A stretch of DNA of 64,000 bases from Mallotus nudiflorus (Eukaryota > Streptophyta > Magnoliopsida > Malpighiales > Euphorbiaceae). This document shows, piece by piece, positions 23,732 to 36,879 of the stretch. The DNA is taken from NCBI GenBank assembly GCA_947683625.1, contig CANTUR010000630.1:1426001-1490000 (forward strand), read 5' to 3'. Positions within the stretch are counted from its first letter, which is position 1. Each line of letters starts with the position of its first letter. Both the position numbers and the translations under genes were made by a program. The notes under the pieces are model-generated. The model searched no databases. It saw only the letters and a program-made list of their open reading frames with translations, and had not been told where the DNA came from.

Positions 23732-26700
23732 TCATCTACATCGTTGTTTTCCTGTATTCAAGGGAGAATCTCTTATGCTTTTGGATGAGGCATGTGTGTG
23801 TAGCTGAGTTCCTTCAGATTTCTTCTTGCGCCTTCCTTGTTGAGAAAATCGATAGTGGTAAGATAGGATGGCAAGATCATTTAGATCTTGTACTGGAGTG
23901 AGAACCTTCACAACTTCCTCCATTGTAGGGCGAGACTTAGGGTCTCTATTGAGGCAGTTGTAAGCTAACTGAGAAATTTTCTGTACACCTTTAATCGAGT
24001 AATTCAGCTCCAATCTGGGATCTACTAGCTGGTACACTTTTCGTTTGTCAGCTAAATAAGGCCGAGCCCAAGCAACCAGATTCTGTTCGCCACTAGGTCG
24101 CTTCTTGTCCATTGATCTTCTGCCTGTCAAAATCTCAAGCAGCACAACACCAAAGCTGTAAACATCACTTCTAGATGTCAAATGTCCTGGAAAAGGAGCC
24201 AAAATTGTACTCTGTTAGATACAACCACAAAAATCTTAAATCCTAGGCTTTAAAGATGTGTTTCAAACGAGCTAAATTAGATGAAGAATTCAAGTGCAGG
24301 ATTATTCAAAAGTCGGTCCTCAAGCAGAAATTGCTGAAGCCAGCTCCCAGCATCCATTGCCATGGATGGAGATGAACCTTTTAATTTGATGAGTTTCAAA
24401 TGATCAGTCTGAAATTTATTTACCACTAGATTGTAATGCAAGTTAGATGAGGTCAGATTGATGGGACATCCCACACATGCTGCTATCACTATATCAGTAG
24501 ATCCTGATTTTTATATGGAAATATCACATTAAAAAACTGGGCATATAACATTAAATTCAAAAATTTTAAATTTATGAAAGGATTTGAGTGTGTGGGTGCA
24601 CATACTAAATAAATTCTCTCTTCATTTAATGGAAAATTCATTTGATCTTCAGTACCCTCAAAAGAGGGACATTTCAGAGTTTAGACAGATGAATCACCAT
24701 TGGTTGGTGACCATCTTGGGATGTATATCATAACACAAACTTTATACATCAGCATGTCCAAGTTGAGTCAGCATGAAAATTTAGTTTTCATAAAAAATAT
24801 ATCTAGCCTTACTGACCAGATGCCTTACGGTCCATGCTTCACCTTACATGCTTGGAGAAAATAATTTAATCATTTAATCATTTTAAACTATATCACATTG
24901 CAACTTGTATACCTGTCATGACATATTCTGGAGCAGCATAACCATATGTTCCGACGACCCTGGTAGAAACATGAGTTTTGTCACCTTGAGGCCCAGCTTT
25001 TGCCAGACCAAAATCTGAAAGCTTGGCATTATATTCCTGTTTGAGGAATCCAATCAACAAAACGGACTCAAAACTATCATTCATCAATATCAACCACAAA
25101 ACCACTACATACCGAATCAAGCAAAATATTTGATGTCTTAAAATCTCTGTAAATAACTGGTTTTGGACCACCATGAAGAAAGGCTAATCCTTTTGCTGCC
25201 CCAAGTGCAATCTTAATCCTGTTGGACCATGGGAGAGGTATTGTCCCTTCAAAAGTTACAACAGCATCAGCATTTGCTTCAATACATCTTAAAGTTGTCC
25301 AAGCATGACAATAAAAAAAAATTTTAAAGCACATGTCTTCATTAGTTTGAAAGAAAATGTCAAAAAAAGCAAAAGGAAAAAAAAAGAACTGCTTTTTTGA
25401 CATCCTGAGCTTCAGCAACAACTTATTAGGTACCTCACAAAGTTCCTCAATACAAAATTACAGTCCACCCTAGCAAGAACATACAGGTACAGCATTCTCT
25501 TAAGAAAAAGAAAAAGGCAAATGGTGTATAATTTACAATAAACCAATAGAATATATTCTTAGAGTAAAAAAAATATGGAAATGGAAATTTTCTGGATCAT
25601 TCACACCATACAATTAGCTGGCCACTATCAATGCAAATGAAAATGGAAAAAATTATATGGGAAAGTGAATTTCAGACAATGAAGATCAAATGAGTAGCGA
25701 ATTGAGAATGTCTAAGGGTCATCTAGGATCCTGAAAACATATTTAGTGATGTAAAGGGTAAGAATAGCACAGAAAATCAACTAAATTGTTAAAACTCACT
25801 TCTAAAAAGATGATTTTCAAGGCTTCCTCGTGTCATGAACTCATAAACAAGCAACCGCTGATCATCCTCAATGCAGTACCCAATAAGCTTAACAAGGTTA
25901 GGATGGTAGAGCTGTCCAAGAAAATCCACTTCAGCCTGCAGCAAATAAAAATTGTAATGAGGTTAGATCACTCAATTCTCTTCATCTACTACAACTGTCT
26001 CCTTCAATATGAATCTACTGGCCCAAGAAAATCAGATATTTTACTAACCACCCATTCTCTATGACCTTGAAGACCATCTGGCTTTAAACTCTTCACAGCA
26101 ACTGTGATTCCTGACCCGGGTTTTGCTGGTGCTGTCCCATTCTCTTCTATCCATCCTTTGAACACAAATCCAAATCCACCTTCTCCAAGTATGCTATCAG
26201 GCCTAAAATTGCCAGTTGCTGATTTTAGTTCTTGAAAGGTGAATTGAAGTAACTGACATGGAGATTTATTATCTTTTGGTGGTGGATCAGGGTTATCAGA
26301 AGATAAGTGTGCTTCATTAGGAGGGCATAACTCTCGATTACTAGCATTTAGATACCTTGTTTCAGTAGCTGCACAAACAGAATTGAACAAGAAACCTTCT
26401 TTTCAGACTACAGACAACCCTCCAATACATAATTGTTTTTGAACAACTCCAATACAAAAGTTATGTTCTTCATGCCAAAGTTATGCCTTGACAAAGAGCA
26501 TTTAAACACATACTCAGCTTCAGTTAAAGGATTAAAAAAAACAAGACTAATTCAAATTTTTTGTAGAAGTTGGTAATTTGATTCAGCTATCAATTCTGTT
26601 TTATGAGTAAGAGTTCAGGTCTTATGGATTAAACAGAGAGATTGCATTTTTCGATTTCCAGTGTCAGGAACTCAAGAGGATGATCTTCATGGAAACATCA

Positions 26701-27155
26701 GCAAAAAAATCCAGTTTGAGATCCGTACCCAAAATGCCAACTTTACCATAATCCCACACACACACACACACACACACAAAAGCTTTTGATGTTAAGCTCA
26801 AACTCTAAAACACTTACAAAGGAGATGACTTTTGAAACATCACCAAACCAAATTTACATATTTTATATTGGAATCATTCAATAGATTAAAGAAACTGAGA
26901 GCAAACAGTACAAAAACAAATGTCAAAGAAACAAAAACAGAGGAGACCCTTATAGAGATACAAAAGAGCCAACCCTTTTTTTTTTTTTTGCAAAACATTT
27001 GAATCAACAATAATCTATACATATATAAGTATACCTGCATCATAAACAAGACTAGTACGAGGTATAATGTTAGCAGAGTCTTTAGAGGCAGAGGGTTTAC
27101 AAGCACCTCTAACTCCTCGTTTCAGAAGAGACCAACATCCACACTTGTTATCCAT
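23732..27155 (-). CDS. Receptor-like cytoplasmic kinase, PBL34/35/36-like (RLCK VII)
   Basis: Six exons on the minus strand (27155-27035, 26368-26049, 25935-25800, 25246-25113, 25036-24913, 24186-23732) join at GT-AG sites to 429 aa. Residues 1-40 hold a Cys-rich start (MDNKCGCW, Cys5 and Cys7 possible S-acylation sites; no Gly2 for myristoylation). The kinase domain spans about 95-375: glycine loop GEGGFGFVFKG (102-112), ATP lysine K133 in VAVK, catalytic YRD (225-227), DFG (245-247), and activation segment THVSTRVVGTYGYAAPEY. All catalytic residues are present, so an active RD-type Ser/Thr kinase is expected. The tail is basic (QQGRRKKKSEG). RLCK-VII members relay immune and developmental receptor signals at the plasma membrane. 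The ATG was chosen because the upstream frame has no other Met and the next exon completes Ala41 in frame. Confidence 0.93.
26755..26778. repeat. (CA)n microsatellite in kinase intron 1
   Basis: About 12 CA units inside the first intron (26369-27034) of the PBL-like kinase gene. Confidence 0.9.
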
Positions 27156-27600
27156 AACAGCAATACCAGCAACAGCTTCTTTTTTTTTTTCCTTTTTTGG
27201 GCTGTGGCTCTATCTTTCTAACATGGGTTGTGACTATAATTGCAGGAGATGTGATAGGGAGGTAAGCAGAGATTGGTCATGGACATGGCTATGAGTTGAG
27301 TAAAATCCAATACCCAAAAAATGAGAGATGGGTGAAGAGCAGAGAAGAGTAAAAGTGAAAGAGAAATGAAAAAATGTTGTTGTTGTTGTTGTTGTTTGAG
27401 TTTAGTGTTAGTGTTGGTATTGTTGCTGCCGCTGCTGCTGCTGCTGGAGATTGCAGGCATCATCATCACCATCATCGCAGTGTGTACAAAAAGAACTTTT
27501 TTTCCCACCACCTTTTGGTGTGGGGGATAGGGACAATGGAATTGGACTCTTTTTTTTTTTTTTTTTTTTTAATCTTTGTAAAATTACCATATTATTTACA
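27156..27600 (-). promoter_or_regulatory. 5' leader and promoter-proximal region of the PBL-like kinase
   Basis: Upstream of the minus-strand ATG are simple-repeat tracts: a poly-T run (27179-27200), a GTT/CAA triplet run (about 27374-27397), a GCT/CAG triplet run (about 27427-27445), a CAT run (about 27459-27475) and another poly-T run (about 27550-27570). Frames overlapping these encode only homopolymer-like residues, so they are not taken as genes. Confidence 0.5.
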
Positions 27601-28733
27601 CTTACAATCTCTTACTTATTCTCATTTTCTCCCTATTATCCTAAAAGATTAATTGGTACACAAAAATTTGATCCTTTATTCATCAATTTTTTATAAAGTC
27701 AATCCCGAAATGTTAAGGTAGACAAATAAGAAATGAAACAAAGGTCATGTCACGTGAAATTTTTTTATTTACACAATAAAAATTAATAAAGATTTACATA
27801 AAATTTGATTTATTATTAAAAATAATTTTATCATATCATTATCCCATATTTGTCTAAGTCAACATTCTGCTGTTGATTTCATCAAAAATTGACAAATAAA
27901 AAATCATCAATTAAAAGTTAAAAATTTTTATGTGTCAAATTAATTTTTGGAATGATGATAAAAAAAATAATAAATATAGAATTGTAAATATAAATAACCC
28001 AAAATTACCAAAGTCCTTAAAATTTAAGTTGTAATTTATTTACCTACCCATCTATAGAGCGATTGACATAATGCCTATCCATCCACAGGTGGGTACCAAA
28101 GGGCAGGGATTCAACCTGCGTAGTAGTTAAAAAAAAAAATTATTATTTATTTATTTTTTACATCAGGAAGAAAGAAAGGTTTAATACATAAATTTCTCAA
28201 ATTTTTATCGCTTTGTTATCTTAATTTATAATATAATCTTTTTAATATCTAACTTATTAAAAATAATTTTTACTATGATATCCTCATATGTGTATTTATA
28301 CTGATAAAATTAAAATTGTTATATTTATCGTTTTTTTAATTATAACTATTAATTAATCTTTGTGTGATATATATAAATTGTTATAATATAATTATAACAT
28401 ATATCTATAGTTATAATTAAATAAAAAATTATTTAACAATTTTAATTTCATTTATATTGACATATAAATGAGTACTAAAAAAACTAGGTAAAAATATAAT
28501 TTATAAATAATTTCTAACTAGTTGAAATGTTTAGTTTAAGTAACAGAAATACTATTTAGACATCTTAAATAGTGTAAAAAGTATTGATAAGTCTTATTTT
28601 TAGCAAGTTAAAGTATTTAAATGATAATTTTATTAGTTAATAGTGAAGTTTTTAGAGAGTTGCATATTTATTACACCAAGGAAGGAATTAGGGTTTTCAG
28701 TATGAACTCAAATGTGTTATACTAAGGGTGTAA
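27601..28733. other. AT-rich intergenic region
   Basis: No coding region, RNA gene or mobile element is recognised. Confidence 0.5.
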
Positions 28734-29420
28734 TCGAGCCAAATGGCTCGCGATTCTATCGGAATTCAACTTAAAAAAAGTTCGTTCGAGTTTATTTGTT
28801 AAACTAAGTGAGTCAAGTCCGAACTTTATTTTGAGGCTTGTAATCTAAATGAGTCAAGTCCGATCTTTCTTAAACTCAATTCGTTTAAATTCGCAAATAA
28901 ACTCGTTCATAGGTTCATGAGCTAGCTAGTGAACAAACTCGTAAATGGGCTTGTGAACAAGCTCAATCACTAATTTATTAATTTAAATATTAATATTAGG
29001 TGGTAGTACTAAATAGAAATTATGTATTCATAATATAAATTATATATAATTTAAATTACTAAATATAATGAAAATTATATATTCATAATAATAGTTATAT
29101 AATTTTGATGTAAAGTAATATTAATATAAAGTATAGCATTAAGGAAGTATTATATATAATTCTAGTAAAAAATATATATTTGTAAAAATTAGATATTAAT
29201 AATGAAATTATACAATTTTTGTATAAATTAATATTAATATTAATATTTGTATTAAAAATTAAAAATTAATTTAAACATGAAAATATTAAAAATTAAAAAT
29301 GTGAAACACCATTAATTAATTAATTTTTTCTTTAAGTGAAACATTCAAAAAATTAAAATTTCACACAAATTTTTGAAATGCTATAGTGTAAAGTACTAGT
29401 TAAAAAACATATAAAAAATT

Positions 29421-29806
29421 GGGTTATTTGCAAATAAAATCATAATCTTTAGCGCTTTTTGTAATTTAATCACAGCATTTGAAACTTGACATATTAAACT
29501 ATGAATTTGCATTTTTTGCCAAGTCGAAACACCGATCAAATACTAGGTGATCGTATACTTATGTGACAGGCGAATCTCAACTGCATTTTAAAAAAATACT
29601 AGGTGATCGTATACTTATGTGACAGGCGAATCTCAACTGCATTTTAAAAGAGTTTGTCTGATACGTAAGCACTTTTTCACCAGTTAATTGATCAATGTTT
29701 CGACTTGCCAAAAAATGTAAATTCATGTTTTAATATGTCAAGTTTCAAGTGTCGTGATTAAATTACAAAAGGCACTAAAGGTCATGATTTTATTTGCAAA
29801 TAACCC
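29421..29806. mobile_element. Mutator-like MITE with long terminal inverted repeats
   Basis: The first ~115 bases (GGGTTATTTGCAAATAAAAT...) are the near-perfect inverted complement of the last ~115 (...ATTTTATTTGCAAATAACCC). Total length is 386 bp with no coding capacity. Flanking 9-mers TAAAAAATT (29412-29420) and TAAAAGTTT (29807-29815) match at 7 of 9 positions. Long inverted repeats with a 9-bp duplication are typical of Mutator-like elements. Confidence 0.75.
29541..29650 (+). repeat. 56-bp tandem duplication in the centre of the MITE
   Basis: The unit beginning TACTAGGTGATCGTATAC occurs at 29541 and again at 29597 with almost no difference. It occupies the non-TIR core of the MITE. Confidence 0.9.
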
Positions 29807-30314
29807 TAAAAGTTTTTATAAATTGTTGAAACTAAAACTCAACCATAATTAGTTATTTAATTTTTAGTTTTAAAAAATAAATATATTTGAGAAAAATGCA
29901 TGGAAAATATGTGGCTATAGTAAATAATGTTGAGATTTAGAATCCCACGTTGAATAGGAAATAAAAAAAATTGTAAGGATAATATAAATTTTTATGGCAT
30001 ATAATTTTACAATACAAAATCTCACATCGAAAATGAGACAAATAAAAAATAAATGGATAGTTTATAAAATATCATTGTCTAACACATGTGCAAACCATGT
30101 AGTTGAAAGACGAGTTGAGCTAAGTAGTAGTAGTGGGCCGAGCCATTTAGCTATGTGTTGAGCTTACTCTAGCTCGCTAACTCGGCAAATACGAACTTGA
30201 GGTAGAATTTTAAAAATTTAACAAGTTTAAACTCAATTTGAGTTCATTGATTTTTAAACAAGTCAATTCTGAACTTTTAAAAGTTCAGCTCGATTCGACT
30301 CAGTCACACCCCTA

Positions 30315-32346
30315 ATTACACTTATATATTATAATTCTTGATTAATTTGTATGATATATGAGAAATTATTTTTTTATTTAAGTAGGATTCTCACATATTC
30401 TCCCAATTTATGCTATACATTTAAATAATCGATAAATTTATATGACCAATAAGAAATTTGTTTATTTATTTTTAAATTTATTTCTTTTATTTCAATAGAA
30501 TTTTCTCATATACATTACACAATTAAATAATCGATTAATTTGTGCGACAAACAAGGAATTTTTTATTTACTTCTTTCAAACTTTGTAAAGTTCAACCCTT
30601 TTTTAATCTAAAAATAAGAGTTTCATAGGTCAAATTTATGATTTTTTAATATCACAAAAAATGATTATTTAATTACTCAATATATTGCTAATTCAAATAA
30701 TAATACCCTTATATGCTAATAAACAATTAACACTTAGTATTTAATTAAAATGATAAAAACTAAAATTTAATAGTATATTGGTGAACTCGACTTGATATTA
30801 TTAATTTAGTATTCCAATTGTATATGGGGCAAAATCATTATAAAATTTTTGGTGTGTAAAAGATTATTGTCTTTTTTTCTATAGTAATTGGGAGAAATTT
30901 TAAAAAGTTAAAAAGGAGAAATTTTAAAAAGTTAAAACTCTTTTATTTCACTAGTTGCTAGCAGTTTAATACGTTAGGATAGGAGAAATTCTCCTACACA
31001 TGAATTGTATAAAAAAATTGTTGTCATAATTTGAATTTAAGATTAGTTTAATATCATAAAAAATTATTATTTAATTACTCAATATGTTGTTAATTCAAAT
31101 TAACCATAGTAATTAACCATAACAACATTTGCATTTGACATTATGTAGTCAATTTCAAGACATTCACAATAATATTTAATAAAAGCAACTCAATATTGCT
31201 TTAAAATATGGCAGGTTATTTTGTTTTTTTGAATTAATTCCCAACACTGTAAAGAGGAGAGAGTGGGGTGAGGAATTTGAACCATACTCTATTCAACAAG
31301 ATGGTCACATTTTTTACCACTTAAGTTACTAATGGTCATAGTGACTGTTACTATAGGTGCATAAGGGACGTTACTTCGGATGTGGAGGCTGAGATTATGG
31401 CTAATGGTTATTCTTTTCTTTTTTTTGAAAGAGGATAATAGTTATTCTTTATTTTTTAACTGTGATAAAAATTCATGTAGGGATAAAAAATAAATAAATA
31501 GGACATATAACTATATGGAACCTGATGGTTCAATTTCTTTTGCCTTAGCTACAGCTCTAGCATGTATGATGGATTTCTGCAAGACAAAGAAATCTTAGTA
31601 AATGAGGGCTTGGATTGCCCAAAGTCCCTTTGATGCCTAAGTTAGAATAGCCCAAACAGGAAATCTCAAATGGTGAATGTAATGAGCTTAATAAATATGA
31701 AGAGAATCCATGATTATTTCATAAGAAGAATTAAAAAACGAAGAGAAAAAAGGAAGAAGAAGAAGAACTTAGAGCCTTTGGACTATAAAGCTCTTATATA
31801 GCCTTGGTAAGTGGATGGTTGGTGGATGATGGATGGTTTAGAGGAGAGTACCTGACAGCATAATGAATTTGCAAGGCACTCGAGTGGCTTCTTAGTAAAT
31901 GGAGGCACATCAAAAGCATTTAATGCCCGTTAGAAGCTAAAAAATTCCACTAACTTGGGTAGGATATTTTGTATAGGTTTTGAGTTTCCTATTCGGGTGT
32001 CTCATATTGTGTTTCTCGTCCAAGCATCCTGTTAAGATTTTAGCAGTCTGAGTAAGATAATACACTAAAGGATGCTTCAGTATGGCTTAACATTTTAAAG
32101 GTTAGAGGTCATATGACTTAATTTTAATGGACTACACAATAAAGAGCTATTCTTCCCTTTTAAATCGATGACTGCAATAATCAAACTTATATCTTAGGAT
32201 GCTTTTAGTGAGAAATTACAACTTGACTACTCATTAGCTGCAGAAGAATTTTTTTTAGCAAGTAAAATAATTATCAAATTTTAATTTATGAATATTTTAA
32301 AGGAAATTATACTAGTTTCTGCTACTTGTACAAGAATTTAAAGGGG

Positions 32347-32431
<85 letters not shown>

Positions 32432-33771
32432 ATACCGTAACATAAATCCTTCAAGTAATATTCCCTATATTCTATTTAAGAATTGATAACTTCAAATTGA
32501 TATTTCTTGCTTGTGGAACCTGCATCTACGAGGAAAACAGATAAAGAGGTAAGTTTCCTCAATTAACACTTCGAAACTTAAATCAGTAATGATATGAGAA
32601 AAAATATAATAAAGCGAATAGACATAATAAAATAGAGAATAAAGAGTGACTGTTTGGATGATGTGATGATGGAGTGATGGAATGATGTCTTGGTGATGTT
32701 GTATGGTGAGAATGGGGAGATGAGTGAGAATGAGAATGTGAGAATATAATGACTAACATGAGATGTCATAAAATATATTTATAGAAGAAGGTATTGCTCA
32801 AATCTCTTAGAAATATGATTCCTTAATCTTATAGGATTGTCATGTTTAAGAGAGAAGTATATTTCTTTTGTAGTTAATCTTCTTAATTGAAATAGACTTC
32901 CTTATTAAGTTTTTTTCTTATTTAAGTAATCCTCATATTTGGGAGAATATAACCCTTATTAGAATAGGATATTAATATGAGATATTAAGAATGTTATATG
33001 TATTTAGTTATTCTAAATTTTGTATGTTTGGAGTCTAAACATTTTAGCCCTATTTTTAATGCAAAAGAAATATATCATAACACAATTCTACAAATGTAAA
33101 CTAGGAAAATAAGGGAATTGTTAATATTTGGCAAAATAGATCTCAAATACTTTAATACCTAAAAGGTTGTGATCTCAATTAGAAGTAAATTTGCCTACTA
33201 AAATCTAATCTAACATAGGCAGTAAAAGAATAATCAAGTAGTAACTCTTTTTCAAATATGTTTTGAAGTGTAGAATTTAACTCCTTTTGTTGTCGATTTA
33301 AAAGGAAAAATTGTCTTCCGTTATATAATCTAATAAAATTTAAATTGTATGACCTTTCTATTTAAAAAAAAAAAAAAAAACTAATCCAATGTAAACAAGA
33401 TTAGGATTTTTATTTTTATTTAATCTTACTATTATTATTGCTCTCTACAATAAACTAATTTGTAATTTTAGTGATTTGATTGTAATTATTGGTTGCACCC
33501 ATAAATTCTTTGAATATATTCACTTTGAAAGTGTAATTGCCATAATTTGTTGGTATAAAATTGAGAATTGATTGTAAATATGTACAGATGGGGCATTTAC
33601 TTAAAGAATAAGTTTATTCTTTTATAGACGCTTTGAAGAAAAGTTAATTATAATAATATACAAAATAATGATTCTTTTGAAATAAGTTTCTACCTGAACT
33701 TGAGAGACACTCTCTATATATGTAATCTTGCTTGTAAAATAAATTGTACGTGTATATATATATATATATAT
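30315..33771. other. Gene-poor AT-rich region
   Basis: No gene is recognised. It contains a short tandem duplication of about 22 bp (GGAGAAATTTTAAAAAGTTAAA, about 30892-30938), a diverged direct repeat of about 60 bp (about 30645-30705 and 31042-31105, sharing ATTATTTAATTACTCAATAT) and a very long AT microsatellite (32349-32428). The open frame at 32578-32769 (-) is low-complexity and not called. Confidence 0.5.
32349..32428. repeat. (AT)40 microsatellite
   Basis: Eighty bases of uninterrupted AT dinucleotide, the longest simple repeat in the window. Confidence 0.95.
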
Positions 33772-33995
33772 AGGGTGAGCATTGTTCGATTACTGAACCG
33801 TCTAATTGAAAATATTCAAAATTTCAAACTGAATATGTCAGTTAGGTTCGATCAGTTAATTGATTTCTTAATTTTATTTTTTAAAATAATTTATTTATTA
33901 ATTTCATTTTTATTTGTAAATTTTATTCATTAATAATAAAATTAGAAATATTTTTTGCTTATAATTTTAATATTTACACATATTTTTTAAAATTC

Positions 33996-34040
<45 letters not shown>

Positions 34041-34179
34041 CGATTTTTCACCTTCAAAATTCAAACCAAACCAATTAAATGAACTTTTATATTCATAAAA
34101 ACTGTATTCAAAGTGTATATAACTAAACTGTCACCGGTTCAGTTTGGTTAATTGGTTATAACTGATTTCTGCACGCCCT
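33772..34179. mobile_element. hAT-like MITE
   Basis: The element is 408 bp with ends AGGGTGAGCA and TGCACGCCCT, which pair as inverted repeats with two mismatches, and inner GAACCG/CGGTTC words near both ends. Flanking 8-mers TATATATA and ATACATAT-type sequence suggest an 8-bp duplication, but the flank is a TA microsatellite so this is weak. A TA microsatellite (about 33999-34036) occupies the middle. Confidence 0.5.
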
Positions 34180-36483
34180 ATACATATAACGTTATAGCTT
34201 AATTGTAAAATTAATTTGTCATATTATTTTATTTGTAGCAAATAAGATTATTTTTTTTAATTATACTAGATTAATCATACTTTTCTGGCCAACAATTTAA
34301 ATTTTTATTACAAATTTTACAATTCTATAGCAACCAATTTTAACATTTTTTAATATTTTAACTTTATTATCATAATTTATATTGCTAAAAATATAAAGAT
34401 TTTAGTTATTAGACTCTTAAATTCAGTAGTTTATTTTTATTCATGTCATTTTTTATTATGACAAATTATGGAAAAAGTTATTTTGTGTATGTGTGTATAT
34501 ATAATCATAAATTGTTTTTTAGTTGTGGATGTTAATTGTCATAGTTAAAATTTTTTAAATGACAAAAAACATGATATTATATATTCAAATGAAATATGTT
34601 AATATATTCATCATAAATAAATAACATATAAGTAAATATATTTAGGACTGATGTTTAAATGGGATAAGGGTGAAAATGAACCTCAATTTTGGAACTCCAA
34701 AGTTCACACTCGATTTTGTTTCAATAGAATCTTTTTTCTTTTTTAATTGGATTAAATTCGAACTCTTCTAATTTTTTTTTAAATTACAACTAAAATCTAT
34801 ATATTAAAGAGAAATTTAATTTTAAAGTATGACTAATGAAAATTTAATTTGACTAAAAAAATTGATAAAATTTTGTAAATAGATATTACTTGATTGTGAA
34901 GTTTTAAAGACTTAAAAAAAATAAAAAAAAAAAGTTACAATTAACTGATACACATTAAAACAAATTTCATCAATTTAATTTTTTTAATATATAGAGCTTA
35001 ATTGTATTTTTTTTTTAAAAAAAGATTCAATCTAGCATAATTTTAAAAGAAAAAAATTCAGGACCAAAAAAATATAAAAATTAAATGTGAATTTTGTAGG
35101 AAAGTTTGGTGTACAATTTGATCCTTATCCTTTTTTGAGCACCAGCACCATGTATACATCTCTCAAAATTGTATTTCTTGGGCTATTATTGGGTTGGAAT
35201 AGGTAATCCAAAAAGTAGAATTAGAAATGAGCATCCAATTTCAGCTATGCAAAAAGGTACCCAAGAGTTCTTTATTTGTTTTTAAACAAAATTCACTAAT
35301 AACACAGTACCTAACTGGGATCAAGGTACAACAAAGCTATTAAAATTGCAACAATTAAAGGATGAACTGCACAACTGATGAAGTGAAAGGCCTCAAGCAT
35401 ATCTTAATGTCAAAAGAAGCATATATAAATAGCATGGCATTTTAAACATAGATAGATGCCATGAGTATGTAAGTTGGGGAACAATATTAGACCTTTATTG
35501 GTATGTTGTGGGGGCTATGTGTGTATGAACCTAAGCTCACAGATTCACCATTTATATTTCATTAGTTTGTTTTTTTGGGCTTCTTTGTCTAGCTATATTA
35601 AGTGCATGTAAGTTAAAAAAAAAAAAAAAGATGATTTCCAAACAGGGAGTTAGCCATAGGTAAGATTTTAGTCTAAAAAAGTTTTCCTATTTGAGGGCTA
35701 ATAAGAAGTTCGATAAATTGAATTAATTTCTTTTAACTTATGAGGAAAATTTTATTTCTCTACCTTAATTTCTTTTACTTAGTAGCTATTTTCATACCAT
35801 TTTGGAGAGTCAGGAGGGGGAGTGAGATTTAAATCTGTAAATTCAACTTTTATATATCACACGTCTTAACAGTTAGATTACATAATGAGATATTTTTCTA
35901 CTTAATCGATAATTAAATTTATAAGTTTTTAATATTTTATTAAATTTTTTTATATTATTTGGAGATTCAATTTATTTCTGAAATTATTGAATTTAATTTT
36001 TAGTCTCTGTCAGTCTATGTATTATTATTGGTTGGTCAAAGCTAATAGGGAAGATATAGTCAAAGAGCATATTTGAGTGCAATCCCATCACACTTGCTTT
36101 GCTTTCTCTATAGAAGGAATGAGAGTGTAGTGTAGATATATTCTTCATGGGATTGAAAATTCAATTAATTGGAAGCTTATTATAAGTGGGTTTGCTCCTT
36201 GATGAAAAGGGTATTTGACGTACATATGTATAAGATTATTGAAGGAGTGGGGTGCTTGGTGACATGTCATTTCATCAACAACCATTAAACAAAATGGCAT
36301 TCTATGATATGCTTTGCTTGAAGGAAAGCAAATATGGGAAAGATCCTATTCTTTTTTTTTTTTTTTTTTTTTAATTTTTTTGCCCTTCAATACTGTGCTT
36401 GCAACTTGATAAGGTCTCTTTGTTGGAAAGGAGAGATGCCCATTGTCCCCACTATGTATATGGGTCATACTAAATAGCCCCAC

Positions 36484-36535
<52 letters not shown>
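36484..36535. repeat. Compound (CA)n(TA)n microsatellite
   Basis: About 10 CA units pass directly into about 15 TA units. Confidence 0.9.
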
Positions 36536-36538
<3 letters not shown>

Positions 36539-36836
36539 AACCTTTTTTTGACAAAATATATATATATATATATAAACCTTTAAAAAAATTGAAAATAATT
36601 TTTTTTTTAAATTTAATTAGTGTAGTGTAGCCCACTAAGATCATCAAATGAGCAAACAAGATATCCTATATTTGGAGGTATAAAGTTGCAAAAGCCATAT
36701 AATTGGAGTTGGAGAAAGCTCCAGATTCATTTGCTTGTTGTATGAGATAGAGAAATGGCATTCCATAACAATGGGTTATAGATACTTTCTATTTTTCTTT
36801 GGATGGACCATTTGCTAAATGGACAAGATTTTGGGT

Positions 36837-36840
<4 letters not shown>

Positions 36841-36876
<36 letters not shown>
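36841..36876. repeat. (TA)n microsatellite
   Basis: About 18 uninterrupted TA units. Confidence 0.9.

Positions 36877-36879
<3 letters not shown>

Larger units (their letters stand above)
28734..30314. mobile_element. Non-autonomous DNA element with AGGG(G)TGT ends, host of a nested MITE
   Basis: The left end reads AGGGTGTAATCGAGCC and the right end reads GACTCAGTCACACCCCTA, so the termini pair as AGGGTGT with ACACCCCT. Subterminal GAGCTCG/CGAGTT-rich words near both ends (28750-28960 and 30110-30300) resemble a repeat family common in plant genomes. There is no open frame for a transposase. Its size of about 1.6 kb includes the insertion at 29421-29806. Confidence 0.45.

Noticed and set aside
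27374..27652. Open frames over GTT, GCT and CAT triplet runs upstream of the kinase
   Set aside because: They are low-complexity translations of simple repeats in the promoter and leader region.
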